A DNA stretch of 33,520 nt, taken from Candidatus Brocadiaceae bacterium. GTDB taxonomy: Bacteria > Planctomycetota > Brocadiia > SM23-32. Shown piece by piece: positions 27,005 through 33,520 of the stretch; within the stretch, counting starts at the first letter, position 1; each line of letters begins with the position of its first letter. The translations under genes were made by a program, and so were the position numbers. The stretch spans positions 1-33,520 of the forward strand of contig PUMJ01000227.1 in the NCBI GenBank assembly GCA_003551305.1, in the 5' to 3' direction. The notes below the pieces were generated by a model that searched no databases, had not been told where the DNA came from, and saw only the letters and a program-made list of their open reading frames with translations.

Positions 27005-27356
27005 CGCGTCATCCAGGTCCCGTCCTACGCTCCCAATGCTTGCCCGCGGTCATACTCTGCGTCAGGGCCTCGGAAGCGTTTTCACAGGATAGACCGGACC
27101 GCGCGCTGGTCCAGAGACGGAGGCAGTGTAAAGCCGGCCATTGCCAGGTGTCAAATCGAGTCGGGCAGCGTCAACTACGGACCCAGCCGACTCAGCTTTG
27201 GTGGCGACATCCAGCCTCATGACTGAATACGCACTGCCCGCCCTATGAACTGGTAAGGGCAGCCGGACGGCTGATGAACGGACACGAACCGGGAATCTCT
27301 GGTGATTGTGCGGTCCTCACTGCCCGTCGTGCCGTCGTGGTTACCTGCCCCCCCAA
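27005..27356. other. Intergenic region upstream of the Fic gene
   Basis: No credible gene is visible. It should contain the Fic promoter. A 7-bp inverted repeat (GAGTCGG 27158-27164, CCGACTC 27187-27193) and a dispersed repeat copy near its right end are the only structures I can point to. Confidence 0.4.
27317..27342 (-). repeat. Dispersed 26-bp intergenic repeat, copy downstream of cysS
   Basis: The core TGCCCGTCGTG, C, CGT, C, GTGGTTA matches the 21525 copy at 20 of 26 positions. The AACCAC end begins 19 nt beyond the cysS stop codon. Confidence 0.6.
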
Positions 27357-27382
27357 CCCCCTCACCGGAAACGCCACTCGGG
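27357..27382. repeat. Right 26-bp direct repeat of the Fic islet, at the cysS 3' end
   Basis: Perfect copy of 25692-25717 in the same orientation. It covers the cysS stop (27362-27364), six codons before it and 5 nt after it. Confidence 0.85.
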
Positions 27383-28831
27383 CCCTTCGGGGCCGTCCTG
27401 GACCTCTATGCCCAGCTCCTCCAGGCGGTCCCGGATGGTGTCGGCCAGCTCATACTGGCTGGCCTCACGCAGCCGGCTGCGCACCTCCAGCAGCGTCTCC
27501 ACCAGCTCCCCGGTGACCTCCCCGCCGGCCTGCCGGCCCGTCTCCTCGGTGATGATGCCCAGCACATCCCCGCCCAGTTCGTCGTAGAAGCCGCCGACGG
27601 CCTCGAGCGCCTCGCGCGGGAGCACCTCCCCCGCATCTAACAGGCGGTTTACGTCGCGGGTGAAGGTATTGAGCACGCCGATGGCGCCGGCCGTGTTGAA
27701 GTCGTTATCCATCTCGGTGCCGAAGCTCTCCCTGGCTTCGTCCACGAGCCGGGTGACCTCATCGGGCGCCTCTCCGGCCGGGGCCCCCTCGAGGGCCCGG
27801 CGAACGCGCCCGACGGTGTTCTCGATCCGTTGGAGGGCCTTCTCGGCCCCTTCGAGCGCCTCGACTGAGAAATCCAGGGGGCTGCGGTAGTGGCTGGTCA
27901 GGATGAAGTAGCGCATCACCATGGGGCGTACGGACCGCTCCAGCGGCGGCAGGCCGGCAAAGGCGTCCTTGAGGGTGATGAAGTTGCCGAGGCTCTTGCC
28001 CATCTTCTGCCCGTTGACAGTCACCATGTTGTTGTGCAGCCAGTAGCGCACGAACGGCTCCCCGGTGGCCGCCTCGGACTGGGCGATCTCGTCGTCATGG
28101 TGCGGGAACACGTTCTCCAGCCCGCCGCCGTGGATGTCGAGCGTGGGGCCGATGTACTCCATGGACATGACCGAGCACTCCAGGTGCCAGCCGGGAAAGC
28201 CGATGCCCCAGGGGCTGTCCCACCTCATCAGGTGTCCCTCGTCCGCCTTCTTCCAGAGGGCGAAGTCGGCGGGATGGCGTTTCTCGCCGCGCGCCTCCAC
28301 GCGCACCCCCTCCATCATCTCGTCCAGGCTGCGTCCGCTGAGCTTGCCGTAGTCGGGGAAGCTCTCGACGTCGAAGTACACGTTGCCCTCGACCTCGTAA
28401 GCATGACCTTTCTCCAGCAGGGTCTTCACCAGCTTGATCTGCTGGGGGATGTGGCCGGTGGCCCGGGGGCAGATGTCGGGGCGCCGGACGTTGAGCGCGT
28501 CCATGTCCTCAAAGTAGCTGCGGGTGTATCTCTCGGCCACCTCCATGGGCTGCACGCCCATCTGGCGCGCCTTTACTCCCACCTTGTCCTCACCTTCGTC
28601 CGCGTCGTCGGTCAGGTGGCCCACGTCGGTGATGTTCTGCACGTAGCGGACGTTGTAACCCAGGTAGCGCAGGTAGCGCACGATGACGTCGAAACTGACG
28701 TAGCTCTTGGCATGGCCTATGTGGCTGTGACCGTAAACGGTCGGCCCGCAGACGTATACGCCCACGGAGTTCTCGTGCAGGGGCTCAAACTCCTGTAGCT
28801 TGCGCCCCAGGCTGTTGTAAACCTTCAGCAT
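27362..28831 (-). CDS. cysS: Cysteinyl-tRNA synthetase
   Basis: The class I synthetase charges tRNA-Cys. The 489-residue product shows [20 protein letters not shown] (zinc-ligand Cys28; HIGH at 37-40), the zinc-site segment GWHLECSVM and HHDDE, and the KMSKS loop as KMGKS (276-280), followed by the DALR and anticodon-binding regions. I start it at the ATG at 28831, which has GGAAGG seven nucleotides upstream; the ATG at 28837 is too close to that site. It lies 38 nt after sppA, so they are probably one transcript. Its last codons are duplicated 1.67 kb away at the far side of the Fic islet. Confidence 0.97.
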   Translation of the reverse strand: MLKVYNSLGRKLQEFEPLHENSVGVYVCGPTVYGHSHIGHAKSYVSFDVIVRYLRYLGYNVRYVQNITDVGHLTDDADEGEDKVGVKARQMGVQPMEVAERYTRSYFEDMDALNVRRPDICPRATGHIPQQIKLVKTLLEKGHAYEVEGNVYFDVESFPDYGKLSGRSLDEMMEGVRVEARGEKRHPADFALWKKADEGHLMRWDSPWGIGFPGWHLECSVMSMEYIGPTLDIHGGGLENVFPHHDDEIAQSEAATGEPFVRYWLHNNMVTVNGQKMGKSLGNFITLKDAFAGLPPLERSVRPMVMRYFILTSHYRSPLDFSVEALEGAEKALQRIENTVGRVRRALEGAPAGEAPDEVTRLVDEARESFGTEMDNDFNTAGAIGVLNTFTRDVNRLLDAGEVLPREALEAVGGFYDELGGDVLGIITEETGRQAGGEVTGELVETLLEVRSRLREASQYELADTIRDRLEELGIEVQDGPEGPEWRFR

Positions 28832-28869
28832 GGTCATACCTTCCGGTTTCGTCGCGTTGTCGGTCGGGG

Positions 28870-29964
28870 TCAGTGGGCGGTGGGGTCCCAGAGGTACATG
28901 GGTTTCCTGTGGGTGAGGCCGGGGATGTGTTCGAGCCGGAGGGTCACCTCCTGTCCACCTGCGCGGCCCCACAGCAGGTCCCTGAGGGTGGCACTTCGGC
29001 GGTATCTGACGACGTGTACCTGCTCGAGGTCGGCCAGTTCACGGACCCTGAGGACAGCGTCGTCGTGATATCCGACCGAATCAATGAGCTTGTAACGTTC
29101 AGCATCGCGGCTGCTGAAGATGCGGCCGTCGGCGAGTTTGCGGACGGCCTCGGGGTCCAGGTTGCGGCCGCGGGCCACGACGGTGACGAACTGCTCGTGC
29201 ATCTGCTGGACGATCTGGTCGAGGATCTCCTGCTGTCGCTCCTGCTCTTCCGGGGTGCGCTGAGGGAAAGGAGAGGTCAAATCCTTGTATTCATCGCTTT
29301 TGATCGTTCGATCCTCAAGGCCGATTTTGTCCAGCAGTTCGCTGGCGTCGTAGAGGGGGAACATCACGCCGATGCTGCCGGTGATGCTGGTGGGGTGGGC
29401 CATGATGTAATCGGCCGCCGTGCTGACATAGTAGGCGCCGGAGGCGGCGACACTGCCCATCAGCACCACCACGGGGTTGCCGGTGGCGTTGCGGTAGTCC
29501 ATGATGGCCCTGCGCATGATGTCGCAGGTGGTGATGCTCCCGCCGCCGCTGTCCACGGCCAGGATGATGCCCCGGACCTCGCGGTCCCGGCGCGCCCTGT
29601 CGAGCTTGGACTGCAGCAGCACCAGCGGGTCCCTCTCCGGCCGGCCGCCGCCGACCAGCAGGCCGGTGAGGGGCACGACGGCGACTTTCGGCTGCCCGGG
29701 CCGGCCTCCGACAGTGACCTCCTGGAGCGTCAGGCCCACCCGAGGCGCCGTCTCCATACGCGCGGCGCTGATGATCAGCACGACAAAGACAATTATCAGC
29801 GCACCGCCGAGCAGCACCAGCACCGTGACAGCGCCGAAGAACCCCAGCAAGCAGCCCATCCACTTGTTGCTGCCGCCCTGTTGGCCCGAAGCCCCTTCGG
29901 AAGACGGCCGCGGCTCCTGACCCGGCAGGCTGGCGTTCGGCCCGTACGAACTTTGAGAATGCAT
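28870..29964 (-). CDS. sppA: Signal peptide peptidase SppA (S49 family)
   Basis: The 364-residue membrane protease degrades cleaved signal peptides or membrane fragments. It has a polar N-terminal tail, one transmembrane helix (about residues 37-66) and the S49 protease domain: RGIILAVDSGGGSITTCDIM, the nucleophile region MGSVAASGAYYVSTAAD (Ser175), TGSIGVMF, and the lysine-bearing IKSDEYKDLTSPF. One S49 domain is present, as in the short Gram-positive/PVC-type SppA rather than the tandem E. coli form. I chose the ATG at 29964, near a GGGGGGA stretch; an upstream in-frame start at 29988 is possible. Confidence 0.93.
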   Translation of the reverse strand: MHSQSSYGPNASLPGQEPRPSSEGASGQQGGSNKWMGCLLGFFGAVTVLVLLGGALIIVFVVLIISAARMETAPRVGLTLQEVTVGGRPGQPKVAVVPLTGLLVGGGRPERDPLVLLQSKLDRARRDREVRGIILAVDSGGGSITTCDIMRRAIMDYRNATGNPVVVLMGSVAASGAYYVSTAADYIMAHPTSITGSIGVMFPLYDASELLDKIGLEDRTIKSDEYKDLTSPFPQRTPEEQERQQEILDQIVQQMHEQFVTVVARGRNLDPEAVRKLADGRIFSSRDAERYKLIDSVGYHDDAVLRVRELADLEQVHVVRYRRSATLRDLLWGRAGGQEVTLRLEHIPGLTHRKPMYLWDPTAH

Positions 29965-30040
29965 GGTCTTTCCCCCCGAGATCGGCAAGGAAGTTGAACA
30001 CTGGCATTGTCCGGTATGCGCGCCGCCTCGTCAAGCGGCC

Positions 30041-30880
30041 TCAGGGGGCGGCGCCACCCCGCTGCCGGAGCATGGGGCCGTCGGCGGTGCCCGCGGCGGA
30101 GGCCGGCAAAAGCTCCAGTTCGACGGCCATCAGCGCCTCTGCCTCCACACCGAAAGGCCCCTCGCACGCCACCTGCCCGGCGGCGTCCACGGCCAGGGAG
30201 TTGCCGATGCACTTGCGTCCCTCCCAGGGGCCGCCCTCGATCCAGCCGACGTTGCTCACCCCCACGACGGGCATTTCGTAGAGCCGCGAGAGCGCGGAGT
30301 ATGACTCCTTCCAGGCGGCGCCGTAGGGTCCGTTGTCGTCGGCCTCAACGGCCCACGCGCAGGGGGAGAGGATGATGCGGGCGCCCATCCGCCCCAGGCA
30401 GTGGCCGAAGACCTCAACGCCCTTGTAGTTGTCCGCACAGATGTTGACGCCGACCCGGCCGAAAGGCGTGCGCGCCACGCCGAGCCGGTCGCCCACCTCG
30501 TAATAGGGCCGGGCTATCTCCAGCAGGTTGATCTTGCGGTACTTCAGCAGCAGTTCGCCGGCGGGCGAGATGAGCACGGCGCAGTTGAACGTCAGGTCGT
30601 CATCGCGCTCGGTCAGGCCGCCGACCACCCAGACGCCGTGCTTCCGGGCCGCCCGCGCCAGCGTCTCGGAGCGCGGGCCGGGCACGGGGGCGGCCAGCTC
30701 GGCCGCGTCGGGATGTGTCCAGCCGATGTCGAGACACTCCGGCAACAGCACCACGTCGCACTCCTCGGAGGCTCCGGCGGCCACCATCTCTACGGCGTGC
30801 GCCAGGTTGGCCTCGGCCCGTCCCCACTCGACTCTCATCTGGGCCATGGCGATGCGGACGCTCGGTCTCGTTGTTTCCAT
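30041..30880 (-). CDS. Nitrilase-superfamily carbon-nitrogen hydrolase
   Basis: The 279-residue enzyme carries the Glu-Lys-Cys triad: LLPECLD (Glu48), KYRKINL (Lys116) and VNICADN (Cys148). The fold begins at VRIAMAQMRVEWGRAEANLA. Superfamily members hydrolyse amides, N-carbamoyl compounds or deaminated glutathione; this one cannot be placed further, though NICADN with a preceding YYEVGD resembles amidase/carbamoylase branches. Starts at 30880 and 30892 are both possible; the longer open frame upstream is not coding in this frame. It lies 76 nt before sppA on the same strand. Confidence 0.88.
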   Translation of the reverse strand: METTRPSVRIAMAQMRVEWGRAEANLAHAVEMVAAGASEECDVVLLPECLDIGWTHPDAAELAAPVPGPRSETLARAARKHGVWVVGGLTERDDDLTFNCAVLISPAGELLLKYRKINLLEIARPYYEVGDRLGVARTPFGRVGVNICADNYKGVEVFGHCLGRMGARIILSPCAWAVEADDNGPYGAAWKESYSALSRLYEMPVVGVSNVGWIEGGPWEGRKCIGNSLAVDAAGQVACEGPFGVEAEALMAVELELLPASAAGTADGPMLRQRGGAAP

Positions 30881-31047
30881 CCTGGCATCCATTCGTGATG
30901 ACGCAACCATGCCGGCACCCGTCGAAGGCCACCCACCGGATGGCGCTGACACGCCATCGCCCGGGGCCGGGAGGCGCGCTATTGTGCACGAAGCGGCGTC
31001 CCTTATCAACACCATGGTCTTGAAGGCTCGTCGTCGCCGGGCGGCCG

Positions 31048-31128
31048 TCACCGCAGGTAGACCTGGTAGGTGTAGGTCAGCCTCTCGCGCCCGCCGGGTT
31101 CCGGCTCGATGGTCCACCTGAGGCGCCC
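31048..31128 (-). pseudogene. Possible 3' remnant of a lost gene
   Basis: On the minus strand, in a frame different from the overlapping DUF2085 gene, the stretch before a TGA reads RLRWTIEPEPGG then RERLTYTYQVYLR. The alternating W-x-I-x-P-x-G ... Y-x-Y-x-V pattern is typical of the last beta-strands of extracellular proteins, not of random sequence. No upstream part of such a gene is present. It could be coincidence. Confidence 0.3.
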
Positions 31129-31514
31129 GTGAGGACGCCCAACAGGAGCAGCAGCCCCCCGTGCGCGGCCAGAGGCGCCGCTGCCCGCCCTCCCCGTATG
31201 CCGAGTTCATAAGACACCGCGGTCGCCACGAACGCCGCCACCGCCCAGCCGAACACGAGCCCCGCCCCCACGGCGACCGGCTCGGGCAGCGGAAAGAGCT
31301 GAAGCAACCTCACAAGCCCCACCGCCCCCTGCACCAGTATGCCGGCGGCGGCTGCGCCAGGCACCAGCAGCCGCGGGCGCCGCCCCCGCGCCAGGAGCCA
31401 AACCTCAAACAGCAAACCCAGCAGAATGCCCGCGTAAACCGACGAACAGCGGAGGCACAGGGGCAAAACGTCCATGTGCGCCCCGCAGCGATGGCAGACG
31501 GCCTCCAGCGCCAT
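31077..31514 (-). CDS. DUF2085-family small membrane protein
   Basis: The 145-residue protein has the DUF2085 signature: an N-terminal CHRCG, then LPLCLRCSSVYAGILLGLLF. It has about four hydrophobic segments after it. The Cys-His cluster (Cys7, Cys10, Cys20, Cys23 by eye) may bind a metal or form disulfides; the family's function is not known to me. Its ATG is 14 nt after the stop of the beta-propeller gene, so they are co-transcribed. The last ~20 residues (LTGASGGPSSRNPAGARG) look unstructured and run into the possible gene remnant, so the original 3' end may have been altered. Confidence 0.7.
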   Translation of the reverse strand: MALEAVCHRCGAHMDVLPLCLRCSSVYAGILLGLLFEVWLLARGRRPRLLVPGAAAAGILVQGAVGLVRLLQLFPLPEPVAVGAGLVFGWAVAAFVATAVSYELGIRGGRAAAPLAAHGGLLLLLGVLTGASGGPSSRNPAGARG

Positions 31515-31528
31515 GTCAACTCACCCGC

Positions 31529-33037
31529 TCACGGCTTGACCTCCTCCGGGTCCGCCGGCCTCGGCAGGGCGGCCTCGAGTTCTTCCCGCAGTTCCGGCAG
31601 CAGGGGATGCCCGGGGTATCGCTCCGCGAAGTGGTCCAGAGCGGCCCGCGCCCGGGGGGCGAATGCGGCCCGCTCCTCGGACGGCAGACCCTCCAGGACC
31701 GAGAGGTGCAGTCTGGCCCGCGCGTAAGCAAGCGCCTGGTGGTAGAGCGCGCTGTGCGTGCCCGCGGCCAGGCGGTCCAGGACCTCCAACGCTGCCGGCA
31801 AGTTGTCCGGGATCATATCCTCGGGCTTGTCAAGGCCGGCGGCACGCATCTCCTCGTGCACGTCGAGCAGATCGAGGGAGGTTTTCACTCGATCGCGCAC
31901 CACCTTCTCAGCGGCGTCCGCCGGCGCCCCCTCCGGGACGAAAAAGCGGATGTCGTCGCCGTCGGCGGAGACGATCGCACCGACGAGAGCATCATCCTCG
32001 AGTGCCGGACAGAAGGCCACCCACCGACCGTCGGGTGAGATGGCGGTGCCCACGGCGAATCGGCTGGTGGCGTGCACGACGGTGGATTGCCCCTTTTCGG
32101 GATCCAACACTTCAATCGTCCATGTATCATCCGAGCCGTGCTGGATGGTCAGCGCGACGAGGCCGGAATCGCCGGACACATCCACGCCCAGGACGGCCGC
32201 CCTTTCCCGGCTCCACAACGTCTCCACCTGCCGGCTGCCCACGTCCAGACACCGCAACAGCCCTTCCTCTTCTGCACCCCAGGGGCCGCGCGCGTCCGCG
32301 ATATACAGCAATCCACCGTCGCCGCTCCAGGCGGGACGCAAAAAGACAGCGTCATCACTCACCTCGGATGCCGTCATCCCGAAGATGTCAGGTTCCTCAT
32401 CGTCGGCCACAGGCCTGACGAAAAGCGCGATTTCCTCCTCTCCGACCCTGCCGACCCAGGCCATGCGCTGGCCATCGGGCGAGAGGACGGCCGTTTCAGC
32501 GGCCAGTTTGCCTTCCGGCAGATCAACGGTCCGCAGGACCTCTCCTTGCCGGTTCACCAGAGTCAGGACACCCACCCCCGTGCCCCGTACCGCCAGCGTG
32601 TCAGAACCGACCCAGAGGGGCGGCCACGCGGCGGCCGACCCGGCGGCGGCCTGCTCAGTGCGGCCCCGCAGGATGGTCCGCTCCTCCCCGCTTGCGGCGT
32701 CCTGCACGTGGAGTTCCCAGTCAACCGGGGGAGCGTCCTCCTCTGCCGCGTTCGGCGCCTCGGCAAAGCGCACGTAAGCGATCCAGCGCCCGTCCGGCGA
32801 CCATGAGGCCGGCCCGAACCTCTCCTCGTCTGTCCTGACGCGCGCCACTTCCCGGACCGGCTCGCAGGCCAGGTCGGTCATCACCAGACGGGCTATCCTG
32901 TTCTCCTCGACAAAGACCGGGAAGACGACCTGCCTGGAGTCCGGCGACCACGCGGCCGGGTAGACGCATGACAGGCCGTAAGCGACGAGCGAGAGGAAGG
33001 CCCCCAGAGCGCACCGTCTCGACACTTTGCTGTTCAT
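31529..33037 (-). CDS. Exported TolB/WD40-like beta-propeller protein
   Basis: The 502-residue product starts at an ATG behind GGAAGGGAG. Its N-terminus (RRCALGAFLSLVAYGLSC) is a signal sequence, possibly a non-canonical lipobox (GLSC). The propeller blades carry repeated PD40-type motifs: AAWSPDSRQVVF, ASWSPDGRWIAYVRF, AVLSPDGQRMAWVG, PAWSGDGGLLYIAD, TAISPDGRWVAFCP. The C-terminal ~120 residues are helical and TPR-like (ALYHQALAYARARLHLSVLE, ARAALDHFAERYPGHPLLPE). Such proteins are protein-binding scaffolds in the envelope. Specific function is unknown. Confidence 0.75.
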   Translation of the reverse strand: MNSKVSRRCALGAFLSLVAYGLSCVYPAAWSPDSRQVVFPVFVEENRIARLVMTDLACEPVREVARVRTDEERFGPASWSPDGRWIAYVRFAEAPNAAEEDAPPVDWELHVQDAASGEERTILRGRTEQAAAGSAAAWPPLWVGSDTLAVRGTGVGVLTLVNRQGEVLRTVDLPEGKLAAETAVLSPDGQRMAWVGRVGEEEIALFVRPVADDEEPDIFGMTASEVSDDAVFLRPAWSGDGGLLYIADARGPWGAEEEGLLRCLDVGSRQVETLWSRERAAVLGVDVSGDSGLVALTIQHGSDDTWTIEVLDPEKGQSTVVHATSRFAVGTAISPDGRWVAFCPALEDDALVGAIVSADGDDIRFFVPEGAPADAAEKVVRDRVKTSLDLLDVHEEMRAAGLDKPEDMIPDNLPAALEVLDRLAAGTHSALYHQALAYARARLHLSVLEGLPSEERAAFAPRARAALDHFAERYPGHPLLPELREELEAALPRPADPEEVKP

Positions 33038-33166
33038 GGCATCTCCCTTCCGGCAGACTGCTTATGGAAGCAGCAGAGCCACTCTGGCCACGGTAGCCCC
33101 TGTGCCCTGCTCCGTCAACCGGTCAGCCGGCACCCGGATGCCCGGTCGCTCTCCCGTGACACCTGC

Positions 33167-33520
33167 TCATTTTACCCGGACCACGGCCGACCACGCCATC
33201 TGGTCGTCCTCCTGGGTGACGCGGGCGAAGTAGGTGGCTGGCCCGTCGCACCGGTCGTCGGTCCAGGTGTAGTCGAAGGTCTCGGGCAGCGCTTCGGCGG
33301 TATGGCGGAGCCGGGCGTTACGGAATATCTCCAGCCTGCGCACCGGGGCGGCGCCGCCGAATCGGACGCGCAGTTCGACCGGGCCTTCGGCCTGCACCTC
33401 CGGCTTGAAAAGGCGCCCGTTCACCTCGAAGAGCAACAGCAGCTTTTCGCCCGTTGTGGCCCAGGTTTGGCGGCGGCGCAGGGCGTCCAGCACGGCGGCG
33501 AGCGCCAGCTCCTCCACCCA
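33167..33520 (-). CDS. C-terminal part of a DUF3604/PHP-like protein (truncated by the window edge)
   Basis: The frame is open to the end of the window, so the gene's start lies outside. The visible ~117 residues contain ALRRRQTWATTGEKLLLLFE, VELRVRFGGAAPVRRLEIFR, and the ending YFARVTQEDDQMAWSAVVRV. This resembles the C-terminal portion of DUF3604 or PHP-type metal-dependent hydrolases, where a 'TxATTG' segment precedes a beta-sandwich. The catalytic part is not visible. It precedes the beta-propeller gene by 129 nt on the same strand. Confidence 0.55.
   Translation of the reverse strand, partial: WVEELALAAVLDALRRRQTWATTGEKLLLLFEVNGRLFKPEVQAEGPVELRVRFGGAAPVRRLEIFRNARLRHTAEALPETFDYTWTDDRCDGPATYFARVTQEDDQMAWSAVVRVK

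Noticed and set aside
28873-29997. Plus-strand open frame opposite sppA
   Set aside because: Exactly mirrors sppA and shows no recognisable protein features.

Overview
The window is G+C-rich, gene-dense bacterial chromosome. It has lipoprotein signal sequences, a class II (B12-type) ribonucleotide reductase, a pyruvate phosphate dikinase, a heparinase II/III-type lyase, an S1 sulfatase and many non-ATG starts. This suits a carbohydrate-degrading, Gram-negative-type, probably anaerobic or facultative bacterium of the Planctomycetota/Lentisphaerota/Hydrogenedentota kind. The phylum is an inference; no rRNA or other marker settles it.

Layout. 1-1.9 kb: membrane-bound HAMP/SpoIIE phosphatase. 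2.1-10.4 kb, all plus strand: secreted heparinase II/III-like lyase, then a promoter and a run of TPR lipoprotein, sugar ABC binding protein, two permeases, MalK-type ATPase and an Rrf2 regulator. Together these look like a polysaccharide or oligosaccharide uptake locus. 10.6-12.6 kb, minus strand: a tightly overlapping thiamine-type operon (MTH1187-family thiamine-binding protein, PurM/ThiL/HypE-fold enzyme, ThiE). 12.9-15.7 kb: ppdK with a strong terminator. 15.9-19.6 kb: promoter, lipoprotein, tsaB, universal stress protein, nrdJ, closely packed. 19.9-21.3 kb: a lower-G+C accessory module of two small ORFs and a PD-(D/E)XK-like protein with an unrecognised C-terminal module. 21.6-25.5 kb, minus: sulfatase, FGGY sugar kinase, argC. 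25.7-27.4 kb: a lower-G+C islet with a Fic AMP-transferase gene, bounded by perfect 26-bp direct repeats, one of which is the 3' end of cysS. 27.4-33.5 kb, minus: a DUF3604-like fragment at the edge, beta-propeller protein, DUF2085 membrane protein, nitrilase-family hydrolase, sppA, cysS.

The most interesting non-coding signals are two. The first is the direct-repeat-bounded Fic islet. The second is a dispersed ~26-bp repeat (core TGCCCGTCGTG...GTGGTT) whose AACCAC end lies 16-23 nt past the stop codons of thiE, nrdJ, argC and cysS, always in the same orientation relative to the gene. The best candidate for an undescribed system is the 19.9-21.3 kb module.
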